The position numbers were made by a program, and so were the translations under genes. From assembly GCF_013085465.1 (NCBI RefSeq), contig NZ_CP049838.1:2480001-2544000 (forward strand): 64,000 nucleotides of DNA. Direction: 5' to 3'. This stretch comes from Streptomyces asoensis. GTDB taxonomy: Bacteria > Actinomycetota > Actinomycetes > Streptomycetales > Streptomycetaceae. The notes beneath the pieces are model-generated. The model made no database searches. It was not told the DNA's origin and saw nothing but the letters and a program-made list of their open reading frames with translations. The stretch's first letter is position 1. Each line of letters starts with the position of its first letter. Of the stretch, positions 1 to 8,551 are shown piece after piece.

Positions 1-253
1 CGGCGGAGACCGACGCGGCGCCCCGGGCGAGGGTGTACGGGTCGCGCACCGACACCGGGACCGGCCCCGCCGTCAGCGCGGCCCGCTCGGTGACCCGGCC
101 GAGCGCCGCGGCGAGCACGAAGGCGTCCCAGGTCGGCCCCTCGCCCGCCCACACCTCCCGGTAGCCGAGCCGGTCGGCGAGCGCCGCGACCCGCAGCGGC
201 TCGTCGATCGGGCTGTCGTCCTCACGGGCCACGGCCACCACACTGAAGTCCAT
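1..253 (-). CDS. LLM-class flavin/F420-dependent oxidoreductase, N-terminal part (runs off the window)
   Basis: The first 84 residues start MDFSVVAVAREDD and continue with a stretch typical of the luciferase-like monooxygenase TIM barrel: a region around LADRLGYREVWAGEG (beta-2/alpha-2) and then DAFVLAAALGRVTERA. Members use FMN or F420 for hydride transfer on small organic substrates. The rest of the gene lies before base 1, so substrate and cofactor cannot be judged. It starts 81 bp from the PucR-type regulator at 335, reading away from it, an arrangement that suggests but does not prove regulation by that protein. Confidence 0.75.
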   Translation of the reverse strand, partial: MDFSVVAVAREDDSPIDEPLRVAALADRLGYREVWAGEGPTWDAFVLAAALGRVTERAALTAGPVPVSVRDPYTLARGAASVSA

Positions 254-334
254 GGCCCGCCGCTACCCGGCGACGGCCGCCCCATGCCGGGACGGAGCTG
301 TCACCGGAACGTCCGCGCAGGTAGCGTCCGCTGC

Positions 335-1978
335 ATGGACAGCCGCACGGACCACCGATTCGACAGCCAGAGCGCCGGCATCACCGTGCGACGCGCGCTG
401 GAGCTGCCCGGCCTGCGCAGCGGGCTCCCCGAGATCCTCGCGGGCGCCGACCGGCTGGGCCGCACGGTGCGCTGGGTGCACGCGGGCGAGGTCCCGAACA
501 TCGCCTCGCTGCTCAAGGGCGGCGAGCTGCTGCTGACCACGGGCTACGGCCTCGGCACCCGTCCGGCCGAGCAGCGGGCGTTCGTCCGCACCCTGGCCGA
601 GCGGGGCATCGCGGCCCTGGTGATCGAGCTGGGCCCGCGCTTCACCCGGCTGCCCGCGGCCCTGGTCGAGACGGCGCGCGCGACCGGGCTCCCCCTGGTC
701 CAGCTGCACCGCGAGGTGCCGTTCGTGACGGTCACGGAGGAGATCCACACCGAGATCGTCAACGGGCACTACGCCCTGCTCCAGCAGGCCGAGGAAGTGC
801 ACCGGCGCTGTACCGAAGCGCTGCTCGGCGGGGGCGGGATACCGCAGGTCCTGGGGATCCTGGCGGACTTCAGCGGCAACCCCGTCTTCCTGGAGACGAC
901 CGAGGGCCAGCTCCTGTACGCCGCCGGCGCCGGGCCCGAGGGCGCGGACCCGCTCCAGGTGTGGGAGGGCCTGCGCGGGCCGCACAAGGAGGCGCCGCCG
1001 CCCGCGGGCTCGGTGCTGGTGGACGTGCCCGGGGGCGGGCCGGGGGCGGGTTCGGTACGCGCCCGGCTCGTGCTGCTGCCCGTGCGCGCCCCGCTCGCAC
1101 CGGTGCACCGGATCGCCGCCGAACGCGCGGCCGGGATCCTGGCCGTGGTGCTGATGCAGGCCCGCCAGGAGGAGGAGCTGGCGGCACGCGGCCGGGGCGA
1201 CTTCCTCACCGACCTCGCCGAGGGCCGGATCGCCGCCGAGGACGCTCCGGCGCAGGCGCGCGTCCTCGGCTTCAAGCCCGGCGCCAGTCCGCTGCTCCCC
1301 GTCGTCATGCGGCTGGGCGACGGCCTCTCCCCCGGCGGGGGCTGGGCGGTGCTGGCGCGGGCGGTCGCCGAGGAGCTCGCGTCGGTGGGTGTGCCCGTGC
1401 TGCTGGGCGTGCGGCCGGTGGAGGGCCGGGTGCCGTTGCTGCTGGGCCTGCGGTCGGAGTCGGAGCGGTCGGCGGTGGCGGACCGGGTCGCGGCGGCACT
1501 GCGGGCCGGGGTGGAACGGGCCGGGATGCAGCGGCCGGGGGCCCAGCCGCCGGTGGTGGTGGTCGGGGTGGCGGGCGGCTGGGCGGCCGCCTCGGCGGGC
1601 CTCAGACACGCGGCGGAGACGGCGACCGCCGCGCAGGGCCTGTCGGACCGCCCCTGGTACGACGCCCGCCGCCTGGACATCGACCTCCTGTTGTGGCGGC
1701 TGCGCGACCACCCCGACCTGGCGGCCTTCGTGGACCGCGCGATCGGCCCGGTCCGCGACCACGACCACCGCTCCAAGCCGCCCCTGCTGCCCACCCTGGA
1801 GACCTACCTCGCGCACGCCGGCCGCAAGGCGGAGACGGCCCGCGAGCTGCATCTGAACCGCCAGACGCTGTACAACCGCCTCGCCCGCATCGGCGAGTTG
1901 CTCGGCACCGACCTCGACGACCCGCAGACGGTCCTGGCGTTGAGCCTGGCGCTGCGGGCGCGGCGGCACGTGGCGTAG
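335..1978 (+). CDS. PucR-family transcriptional regulator
   Basis: This 547-residue protein has three PucR-family parts. Residues about 13-130 are a PucR N-terminal ligand-sensing domain (ITVRRALELPGLRSG, then LLTTGYGL). Residues about 290-420 are a degenerate GGDEF-like (CdaR) domain. The C-terminal 65 residues are an HTH_30 DNA-binding domain (TARELHLNRQTLYNRLARIG). In actinobacteria such proteins activate purine, amine or GABA-type catabolic operons. I chose the ATG at 335 over one at 284 because the domain begins shortly after it and the earlier 17 residues look like non-coding sequence. The divergent oxidoreductase on the other strand is a plausible target. Confidence 0.88.
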   Translation: MDSRTDHRFDSQSAGITVRRALELPGLRSGLPEILAGADRLGRTVRWVHAGEVPNIASLLKGGELLLTTGYGLGTRPAEQRAFVRTLAERGIAALVIELGPRFTRLPAALVETARATGLPLVQLHREVPFVTVTEEIHTEIVNGHYALLQQAEEVHRRCTEALLGGGGIPQVLGILADFSGNPVFLETTEGQLLYAAGAGPEGADPLQVWEGLRGPHKEAPPPAGSVLVDVPGGGPGAGSVRARLVLLPVRAPLAPVHRIAAERAAGILAVVLMQARQEEELAARGRGDFLTDLAEGRIAAEDAPAQARVLGFKPGASPLLPVVMRLGDGLSPGGGWAVLARAVAEELASVGVPVLLGVRPVEGRVPLLLGLRSESERSAVADRVAAALRAGVERAGMQRPGAQPPVVVVGVAGGWAAASAGLRHAAETATAAQGLSDRPWYDARRLDIDLLLWRLRDHPDLAAFVDRAIGPVRDHDHRSKPPLLPTLETYLAHAGRKAETARELHLNRQTLYNRLARIGELLGTDLDDPQTVLALSLALRARRHVA

Positions 1979-1981
1979 GGC

Positions 1982-3109
1982 TCAGATCATCGGCTGGAGC
2001 TGCGTCAGCTCGTCGTAGACGCTGAGGACCTGGGCGACGGTCTCGTCCTCGGTGGGCCAGTCGGCCGCCTGTCGGGTGCCCAGGTCCCGGAGGAGCCCCG
2101 CCCGTTCGGGGTCTTCGAGGAGGCGTACGACGGCTGCGGCGAAGGCCTCCGGGTCGTGCGGCGGGACCAGTTCGGCCGCGTCGCCGACGAGTTCGCGGAT
2201 GCCGCCGGTCAGGGCGGCGACGAGCGGTACGCGCGCGTGCAGGGCCTCCTGCGCCAGGACCGACCGGGACTCCCTGCCGCCGGGCAGCAGCGCGAGGTCG
2301 GCGGCGGCGAGCAGTTCGCTCACGTCGTCGCGTCGCCCCAGCAGCCGGACCGGCAGTTCCTCGTCCTCGATGCGGCGCTGGAGCTCCGCCCGCTGCGGCC
2401 CCTCCCCCGCCACCACGACCAGCGGCACGGGGTCGAGGCCGCGCCACACCCGCGCGGCGTCCAGCAGCAGGTCGTGACCGCGGTGGCGGTCCAGGGAGCC
2501 GACGGCCATGAACAACGGGCGCCCCATGGCGCCGAGTTCGGCCCGGAGCTTCGAGGACGGCGGCTCGGACTCCTCGTTCCCCTCTGTCCGGCGGGGCCGG
2601 GGCAGCGCCACGGCGGCGAGCCGTGCGTCGCGCGCGCCGGTCCTGCGGGCCCGGTCGACGAGGTCGGAGGTGGTGCCGAGGACCACGGTCGCCGTCCGCG
2701 CGACCCGCCGCTCCAGCAGCCGCAGCAGATGGGCGCGGGCCCCCTCGGCGTGCGCGCGGTTGTGCCAGGTGACGATGAGCGGGGTGCGCCGGCCGCTGAG
2801 CGCGAGCACGGCCCGGAACGAGGCGTGCAGTCCGTGCGCGTGGACGAGGTCGGCGTCCGTGCAGGCCGCCCGGAGCGCCGCCACGGACCCCGGATCGCTG
2901 CTGCGCGGCACGTGCACGTGTTCGGCTCCGGCCCCCGTGAAGTCGTAGGTGTCATCCGCCTCGCCGGGGGCGCACACCGTCACTCGCACGCCCCGCGCGA
3001 CGAGCCCCGCTGCCAGGGAACGCACGTGCGCGCTGCTGCCGGCATTGCCGCCGCCCAGCACCTGCACGGTGCGCAGCGACGACTGGCCGTGCGGTGAGTG
3101 GCTGCTCAC
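1982..3109 (-). CDS. glycosyltransferase family 4 (GT-B fold)
   Basis: This 375-residue GT-B protein opens with the Gly-rich loop VQVLGGGNAGSSAHVRSLA and ends with a GT4 donor-site block (AVGSLDRHRGHDLLL, then an E-x7-E motif in RESRSVLAQEAL). Family members transfer sugar from a nucleotide or lipid-linked donor, often for cell-envelope glycans. The GTG at 3109 is preferred because AGGAGC lies about 9 nt upstream; a longer frame reaches 3199 but lacks a ribosome site. The gene lies 209 bp downstream of the MraY-like protein on the same strand, so the two may share a lipid-linked sugar pathway. Donor and acceptor are unknown. Confidence 0.85.
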   Translation of the reverse strand: MSSHSPHGQSSLRTVQVLGGGNAGSSAHVRSLAAGLVARGVRVTVCAPGEADDTYDFTGAGAEHVHVPRSSDPGSVAALRAACTDADLVHAHGLHASFRAVLALSGRRTPLIVTWHNRAHAEGARAHLLRLLERRVARTATVVLGTTSDLVDRARRTGARDARLAAVALPRPRRTEGNEESEPPSSKLRAELGAMGRPLFMAVGSLDRHRGHDLLLDAARVWRGLDPVPLVVVAGEGPQRAELQRRIEDEELPVRLLGRRDDVSELLAAADLALLPGGRESRSVLAQEALHARVPLVAALTGGIRELVGDAAELVPPHDPEAFAAAVVRLLEDPERAGLLRDLGTRQAADWPTEDETVAQVLSVYDELTQLQPMI

Positions 3110-3318
3110 GTGGCCGGGGCTCCTGGTTCGGCGTCGGACGGTCACGAAGAAACGTACAGAAGGACCGGGCGGAGGGGTGGACCGCTGGCGTTCCTCCACG
3201 TACTACGCCCAAGGATGCCAGCACGTACGGGTGTTCCGTGCCGCCGAGCACCCTGACACCCGGTCACAGAGTCCCCCTCATCACCCACACGGGTGAGAGA
3301 AGTCGGGGTTCCGTTCGA

Positions 3319-4080
3319 TTACCCGAGTGCTGACCTCGCCGCCTCGCTCACCTGCTCCCCGTACACCGCCGCAGCCACGACGGCGACGGCGTGCGCCATC
3401 AGACCCGCACGGCCGTTGCCGGCCACCACCGCCGCCCCGAGCAGCGCGCCGAGCGCGTGGGCCCCGCTGTCGCCGAGCATCTCCCGCCCGCCCAGATCGT
3501 CGGGCAGAACGGCCGCGGCGGCTCCGACCGCCACGGCGGACAGCTCGCCCGCCGCCCCCGCGCGCAGCAACCCCGGTACGCCCAGGGCGAGGACGGCGCC
3601 GGCGGCCCGGCCGGGGCGCACGTCCACGAGGTTGACGAAGTGCGCGGCCCCGGCGATCACCACCCCCGCCAGCACCTTGTCCAGGGGCCGTTCCTTCAGC
3701 AGCGCCCCCGCCACCAGCCCGGCCGCCGAGACACCGAACAGCTTCACGGCCCCGCTGGTGACCTCGCCCTCCCGCAGCGCGCCCAGGTGGGCCCGGAAGC
3801 CCCGCCGCGCGTCGCCGGCGCCGACGACATCGTCGTACGCCCCGCAGGTCCCGGCGGCGGCCACGGCGAGCGCGGCGGCCGGGGCCGTCCGCCCGGCCGC
3901 GAGCGCCCCGGCCAGGGCGGCGGCGGGGCCGGAGTACAGCCCGACCGTCCGCCCCGCGTGGTTCTCGCGCTCCCAGCGTGCGCGCCCGCCGGGCGCCGCG
4001 GCGCGCAGAGCCGCCGCCGTCCCCCAGGTCAGCCCGGCCGCCGCCGCGAACGCCGGGCCCCGTCCCCTCAGTGTGAACAT
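3319..4080 (-). CDS. MraY/WecA-like polyprenyl-phosphate sugar-1-phosphate transferase homologue (divergent)
   Basis: This 253-residue Ala-rich protein appears to have 7-8 membrane segments. It keeps the landmarks of the MraY/WecA family in order: an acidic pair in GAYDDVVG (about residue 80), HFVNLVDVRPGRA, where known enzymes have an N..N..DG..DG loop, and MLGDSGAHALGALLG, matching the GDxGSxxLG motif. Family enzymes load a sugar-1-phosphate on undecaprenyl phosphate. The protein is shorter than MraY (about 350 residues) and its DG-DG loop is changed, so substrate and even activity are uncertain. A strong hairpin separates it from recN, so it is probably transcribed on its own or with the glycosyltransferase downstream. 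Confidence 0.6.
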   Translation of the reverse strand: MFTLRGRGPAFAAAAGLTWGTAAALRAAAPGGRARWERENHAGRTVGLYSGPAAALAGALAAGRTAPAAALAVAAAGTCGAYDDVVGAGDARRGFRAHLGALREGEVTSGAVKLFGVSAAGLVAGALLKERPLDKVLAGVVIAGAAHFVNLVDVRPGRAAGAVLALGVPGLLRAGAAGELSAVAVGAAAAVLPDDLGGREMLGDSGAHALGALLGAAVVAGNGRAGLMAHAVAVVAAAVYGEQVSEAARSALG

Positions 4081-4155
4081 GCCCTCACCCTAAGAAACCC
4101 CGGCGGCGCCCGACGCCCCGGACCGGTCGGCCCCGGCGCACCGACGCGGCAAGCC

Positions 4156-4199
4156 GACGGGGCGGGCGGTCCGAGTCACCCCGTACCGCCCGCCCCGTC
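4156..4199. terminator. hairpin terminator downstream of recN
   Basis: A perfect 15-bp stem (4156-4170 with 4185-4199) around a 14-nt loop begins 61 bp beyond the recN stop codon. There is no T-tract, as is common in Streptomyces. It would separate recN from the MraY-like gene. Confidence 0.6.
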
Positions 4200-4259
4200 C
4201 ATGTCCTGCGCGCGTCCGTGTCCTGCGCGTCGGCCGTTTCCGGCTGCCGCCGACCGGCC

Positions 4260-5990
4260 CTAGCCGTCCGCGCGAGCCGTGGCCAGCAGTTCCTCGGCGT
4301 GCGCCCGGGCCGTCTCGGAGTCCTCCTGGCCGGCGAGCATCCGGGACAGCTCCCGGATGCGGTCCTCGCCCTCCAGGATCTTCACGCCGGACCGGGTCAC
4401 CGACCCGTCGTTGGTCTTCTCGACCAGCAGCTGCCGGTCGGCGAAGGCGGCGACCTGCGGAAGGTGGGTGACCACCACGACCTGAGCGGTCTTGGCGAGC
4501 CGGGCGAGGCGCCGCCCGATCTCGACCGCCGCCTTGCCGCCCACGCCCGCGTCGACCTCGTCGAAGAGATACGTCGGCACGGGATCCGTCCCCGCGAACA
4601 CGACCTCGACGGCCAGCATCACGCGCGAGAGCTCACCGCCGGACGCGCCCTTGGCGATGGGCCGGGGCGGCGCGCCCGGGTGCGGGGCGAGCAGCAGCTC
4701 GACCTCGTCCGCACCGGCCGGCCCGTAGGCGACCGGGCGTCCGCCGACCTCGACGCCCTCCGGGTCCTCGGTCTGCCGGATGTCGAACGACACGCGCGCG
4801 TGCGGCATGGCGAGAGAGGCCAGCTCGGCGGTCACGGCGGCGGCGAACCGCTCGGCGGCCTCCGTGCGCGCGTCCGTCAGCGCCTGCGCCAGCCCGCCGA
4901 GTTCGCCGCGCAGGGCGTCCCGTTCGGCGGTCAGCTCGTCGATGCGCTCGTCGTCGCCGTCCAGCTCGGTGAGCCGGGCGGCGCTCTGCTCGGCCCAGAC
5001 GAGCACGGAGTCCACGTCCTGCCCGTACTTGCGGGTGAGCGCGGTGAGCGCGGCCCGCCGCTCCTCGACGGCCGACAGCCGCAGCGGATCGGCGTCGAGG
5101 TCGTCGGCGTACCCCGCGAGCTCGCCCGCCACATCGCCCAGCAGGATCCCGATCTCCCCGATCCGGTCGGCGAGCGCGGCCAGCGCCGGATCGTGCGACC
5201 TGACGGCCTCCAGGGCCCGCTGCGCGCCCGCGACGAGCGTGGTGGCCTCGATGCCCTCGGGGTCCTCCGGATTACCGGCGAGGGCGGCGTGGGCGGCCGT
5301 GGCGGCTGACGACAGCGCTTCCGCGTGCCCGAGCCGCTCGGCCTCCTCCGCCAGCTCCACGTCCTCTCCGGCGCGCGGTTCGACGCCGGCGATCTCGTCG
5401 AGCCCGAAGCGCAGCATGTCGGCCTCCTGGGCCCGCTCACGCGCGCGCGTGACGATCTCCTCCAGCTCGACGGCGACGGCCCGCAGCCGCCGGTAGGCCT
5501 CGGTGTACTTGGCGAGCGGCACGGTCACCGCGTCGCCCGCGTACCGGTCGAGCGCCTGCCGTTGCCGGGACAGCTTCAGCAGCCCCTGCTGGTCGGTCTG
5601 CCCGTGGACGGCGACCAGCTCGTCGGCGAGCTCGGCGAGCACGCTCATGGGCACACTCCGCCCGCCCACGTGCGCCCGCGACCGCCCCTCTGCGGAAACG
5701 GTACGGCTGATGAGCAACGCCCCGTCGTCGAGCTCGGCCCCGGCCTCCTCGGCCCGTACCACCACCGAGGCGTTCGCGGGCACGGCGATCCGCCCCTCCA
5801 CGACCGCCTTCTCGGCGCCGATCCGCACGAGCGCGGGATCAGCGCGCCCGCCCAGCAGCAGCCCGAGGCTGGTGACCACCATCGTCTTGCCCGCGCCCGT
5901 CTCACCCGTGACAGCGGTGAAGCCTGGCGACAGCTCGACGACAGCGTCGTCGATGACTCCGAGCGACCGTATCCGCATCTCCTCCAACAC
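4260..5990 (-). CDS. recN: DNA repair protein RecN (SMC-like ATPase)
   Basis: RecN is an SMC-family ATPase that acts early in double-strand break repair. The 576-residue product has an N-terminal Walker A (GETGAGKT) and long coiled-coil arms rich in Glu/Ala/Arg. A C-terminal ABC half follows with signature SGGELSRVMLAVE, Walker B FDEVDAGVGG and VTHLPQVAAFAD. The start is ambiguous: GTG at 5990 has AAGG 8 nt upstream and is used here, while TTG at 5996 would add two residues. It lies 155 bp downstream of nadK in the tlyA-nadK-recN order widely conserved in actinobacteria. No LexA-type box is obvious. Confidence 0.95.
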   Translation of the reverse strand: MLEEMRIRSLGVIDDAVVELSPGFTAVTGETGAGKTMVVTSLGLLLGGRADPALVRIGAEKAVVEGRIAVPANASVVVRAEEAGAELDDGALLISRTVSAEGRSRAHVGGRSVPMSVLAELADELVAVHGQTDQQGLLKLSRQRQALDRYAGDAVTVPLAKYTEAYRRLRAVAVELEEIVTRARERAQEADMLRFGLDEIAGVEPRAGEDVELAEEAERLGHAEALSSAATAAHAALAGNPEDPEGIEATTLVAGAQRALEAVRSHDPALAALADRIGEIGILLGDVAGELAGYADDLDADPLRLSAVEERRAALTALTRKYGQDVDSVLVWAEQSAARLTELDGDDERIDELTAERDALRGELGGLAQALTDARTEAAERFAAAVTAELASLAMPHARVSFDIRQTEDPEGVEVGGRPVAYGPAGADEVELLLAPHPGAPPRPIAKGASGGELSRVMLAVEVVFAGTDPVPTYLFDEVDAGVGGKAAVEIGRRLARLAKTAQVVVVTHLPQVAAFADRQLLVEKTNDGSVTRSGVKILEGEDRIRELSRMLAGQEDSETARAHAEELLATARADG

Positions 5991-6145
5991 GGACAAGACC
6001 TTACGAGGTCGGGGGGAGGAAGTGCGACGCCCCCCGGCCCCGTAAGGGGAACCCGCAGGTGAAGAATGTGTATCGACGGCGCCCTGTCACCCGGGTGAGT
6101 GGAGCCGCACCCGGGGCGCGGGGGCGTACGAACCGCTACGAACCG

Positions 6146-7051
6146 CTAGTGACGAGCCCCTCGCCACCCGGAGACGGGCAGCGCGAACTTCGCCACCAGC
6201 CGGTCCGTGAACGACGCGTGATGCAGCCGGGCCAGCCGGACCGGCACGGCTCCCCGCCGCACCTCCACCCGGGCCCCGGCGGGCAGCTCGACGGTCCGCC
6301 GCCCGTCGCACCACAGAACGCCCGGCGGAATGTGCGGCAGCACCTCCACCGCGAGCACGGAGTCGGGCGAGGTCACCAACGGCTTCGCGAACAGCGCGTG
6401 CGCGCTGATCGGCACCATCAGCAGCGCCTCGACCTCGGGCCACACCACCGGCCCGCCCGCCGAGAACGCGTAGGCGGTCGACCCCGTCGGCGTGGACAGC
6501 ACGATCCCGTCGCACCCGAACCCGGTGACCGGCCGCCCGTCGATCTCCAGTACGACCTCGAGCAGCTTCTCCGCGCCCGCCTTCTGCACGGCCGCCTCGT
6601 TCAGCGCCCAGTCGGTGTGCACGATGTCGCCGTTGCGATGCACGACGACATCGACGGTCATCCGCTCCTCGACCTCGTACGCCTTCGTCACCACCCGGTC
6701 GACGACCTTGTCGAGGTCGTCGCGCTCGGCCTCGGCGAGGAAGCCGACGCTGCCGAGGTTGACGCCCAGCATCGGCACCCCGGACGCCCGCGCGAACTCC
6801 GCGCCGCGCAGCAGCGTGCCGTCGCCGCCGAGGACGATGAGCAGCTCGCATCCCTCCAGGCACTGCGGAGTGGCCTCGGAGACCAGCTCCACCTCCTCCG
6901 GCAGGGGCAGGTCGGCGGCCTCGTACTCCAGGACGCGCACCCCGATGCCCTCACGCAGCAGTCCCTTGACGACCAGCTCGGCACTGCGGATGGCCGCGGG
7001 CCGCCCGGTGTGGGCGAGCAGGAAAACAGTACGAGCTCGGTTCTGAGTCAA
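6146..7051 (-). CDS. nadK: NAD kinase
   Basis: NAD kinase phosphorylates NAD to NADP using ATP or polyphosphate in the cytosol. The 301-residue protein has the family motifs VLGGDGTLLRG and NLGSVGFLAE, then the NAD-site segment STPTGSTAYAFSAGGP. The TTG at 7051 starts the conserved N-terminus (RTVFLLAHTGRP) and has GGAGGGG about 6 nt upstream. Its first bases overlap the tlyA stop in a TTGA quartet, so translation is probably coupled to tlyA. A short repeat (TACGAACCGC, twice in tandem) lies just past the stop codon. Confidence 0.95.
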   Translation of the reverse strand: MTQNRARTVFLLAHTGRPAAIRSAELVVKGLLREGIGVRVLEYEAADLPLPEEVELVSEATPQCLEGCELLIVLGGDGTLLRGAEFARASGVPMLGVNLGSVGFLAEAERDDLDKVVDRVVTKAYEVEERMTVDVVVHRNGDIVHTDWALNEAAVQKAGAEKLLEVVLEIDGRPVTGFGCDGIVLSTPTGSTAYAFSAGGPVVWPEVEALLMVPISAHALFAKPLVTSPDSVLAVEVLPHIPPGVLWCDGRRTVELPAGARVEVRRGAVPVRLARLHHASFTDRLVAKFALPVSGWRGARH

Positions 7052-7863
7052 CGCGGCCCCTCCGCAACTGCACGGTCGACGTCGGCCGGGTCGAGGACAG
7101 GCGCCCCGGCCCTGAGCCACAGAAAGTACTCGACGTTGCCCGAAGGCCCGGGCAGCGGGCTGGCGGTGACACCCTTCACCCCGAGCCCCAGGTCCCACGC
7201 CTTCCCGGCCACGCCCCGCACCGCTTCCGCCCGCAGCTGCGGGCTCCGTACGACACCCCCGCTGCCCAGCCGTTCCTTCCCCACCTCGAACTGCGGCTTG
7301 ACCATCATCACCAGGTCCGCGTCCGGCGCGGTGCACCGTGCCAGGGCGGGCAGCACCAGCCCCAGCGGGATGAAGGACAAGTCCCCCACGACAAGATCCA
7401 CAGGCTTCCCATCGATCGCTTCAAGCGTCAACTCGCGTACGTTCGTACGGTCCTTGACGCTGACGCGTTCATCGCTCTGAAGAGACCACGCGAGTTGTCC
7501 GTATCCGACGTCGACGGCGACCACGTGCGCTGCCCCCGCCCGCAGCAGCACATCGGTGAACCCGCCGGTCGACGCGCCGGCGTCCAGCGCCCGCCGCCCC
7601 TCCACCAGGAGCCCCTGCGGCACGAACGCGGCCAGCGCTCCGGCGAGCTTGTGGCCGCCCCGGGACACGTAGTCGGGGTCGTCGCCGTCGACGGCGACGA
7701 CGATCGCGGCCGCCGTCTCGACCTGGGTGGCGGACTTGGTCGCGACGGTCTTGCCGACGGAGACACGCCCGGCGGCGATCAGCTGGCCGGCATGCTCACG
7801 CGAGCGCGCGAGCTTGCGGCGGACCAGCTCCGCGTCCAGACGGCGTCGTGCGACTCCTGCCAC
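7048..7863 (-). CDS. tlyA: TlyA family rRNA (cytidine-2'-O)-methyltransferase
   Basis: TlyA 2'-O-methylates cytidines in 16S and/or 23S rRNA; in mycobacteria its loss gives capreomycin resistance. The 271-residue protein starts with an S4 RNA-binding domain (RRRLDAELVRRKLARSREHA; residues about 5-65). A linker follows, then an FtsJ-like Rossmann methyltransferase with SAM loop LDAGASTGGFTDVLL, VVGDLSFIPL and MVKPQFE. GTG at 7863 has AGGAGC upstream, overlapping the stop of the preceding small gene. It is in a tight cluster with that gene and nadK and may act on the rRNA encoded 10 kb away. Confidence 0.93.
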   Translation of the reverse strand: MAGVARRRLDAELVRRKLARSREHAGQLIAAGRVSVGKTVATKSATQVETAAAIVVAVDGDDPDYVSRGGHKLAGALAAFVPQGLLVEGRRALDAGASTGGFTDVLLRAGAAHVVAVDVGYGQLAWSLQSDERVSVKDRTNVRELTLEAIDGKPVDLVVGDLSFIPLGLVLPALARCTAPDADLVMMVKPQFEVGKERLGSGGVVRSPQLRAEAVRGVAGKAWDLGLGVKGVTASPLPGPSGNVEYFLWLRAGAPVLDPADVDRAVAEGPR

Positions 7864-7870
7864 GTTCGGT

Positions 7871-8161
7871 TCAGCTCCTGTGTCCGTACGACGCTGGGGG
7901 CGCCGGAGGTCCCGGGCGGGCGTCGAGCGCGGTGAGCGCGTCGCGCAGCCCCCGGTGTACATCCTCGTACACCTCGACGTGTCCGTCGGTGGCGAGGTGG
8001 TCGGCGTCCGCCAGCCGGTCCAGCAGCGCGTCCACCTCCGCGTTGCCGGTGGGGGCCCGCGGGACGCCCAGCGGGGCGGGAGCCGCGGGATCCTGCTCCT
8101 GCTTCTCGGGCACGGTCTCCGGGGCGGTCTCCGTCCCCGTCTCCGGCGCTGTGTCGCTCAT
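7871..8161 (-). CDS. small acidic actinobacterial protein upstream of tlyA
   Basis: This 96-residue protein has a Thr/Glu/Pro-rich, probably disordered first half. A helical second half follows (AEVDALLDRLADADHLATDG then VEVYEDVHRGLRDALTAL). I recognise it only as a conserved hypothetical protein often found just before tlyA. Its stop codon lies 7 bp before the tlyA start, so it is very likely the first gene of that operon. It has no membrane segment, signal peptide or catalytic motif that I can see. Confidence 0.75.
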   Translation of the reverse strand: MSDTAPETGTETAPETVPEKQEQDPAAPAPLGVPRAPTGNAEVDALLDRLADADHLATDGHVEVYEDVHRGLRDALTALDARPGPPAPPASYGHRS

Positions 8162-8203
8162 GCGAAGACGCTACCTCGAACGCCTGGGGTACCGTCGATC
8201 GCG

Positions 8204-8551
8204 ATGGCCACGATCGAGGAGTGCCACGCCGCACTCGAGAAGCTCTCGGACAACATGCGCAGCGCCGAAGGGGACGTCCGGACGGCCGCCGCCCTGGACC
8301 GTTCGGTGAGCTGCCGGATCACCGACCTGGACGTCACGTTCGTCGGCCGGATGACGGACGGCCGGATCGTCGTGCAGGACACCCTTCAGGGGCCTCCTGT
8401 GGAGAAGGCCCAGATCAGGCTGACCATGACCGGCGACGATCTGGTCGCGCTGGTCGCCGGCGAGCTGAACTTCGCGAAGGCCTGGGGCTCCGGGCGGGTG
8501 AAGCTGGAGGCGGGCCTGCGCGATCTGTTCCAGCTCAGGAAACTTCTGTAG
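8204..8551 (+). CDS. SCP2 sterol-binding domain protein
   Basis: The 115-residue protein is a stand-alone SCP2-type fold: an N-terminal helix (CHAALEKLSDNMRS), central strands (RITDLDVTFVGRM), the ligand-groove stretch KAQIRLTMTGDDLVALVAGE, and the C-terminal FAKAWGSGRVKLEAGLRDLF. Such proteins bind lipids or act as accessory domains; none in Streptomyces has a firm role that I know. It diverges from the tlyA operon with 42 bp between start codons. Its 3' end overlaps the convergent ABC ATPase gene by 17 bp. Confidence 0.85.
   Translation: MATIEECHAALEKLSDNMRSAEGDVRTAAALDRSVSCRITDLDVTFVGRMTDGRIVVQDTLQGPPVEKAQIRLTMTGDDLVALVAGELNFAKAWGSGRVKLEAGLRDLFQLRKLL

Noticed and set aside
263..1969. Long open frame antisense to the PucR gene
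   Set aside because: It is a GC-bias shadow: the opposite strand has the full PucR domain set, while this frame has no recognisable domain.
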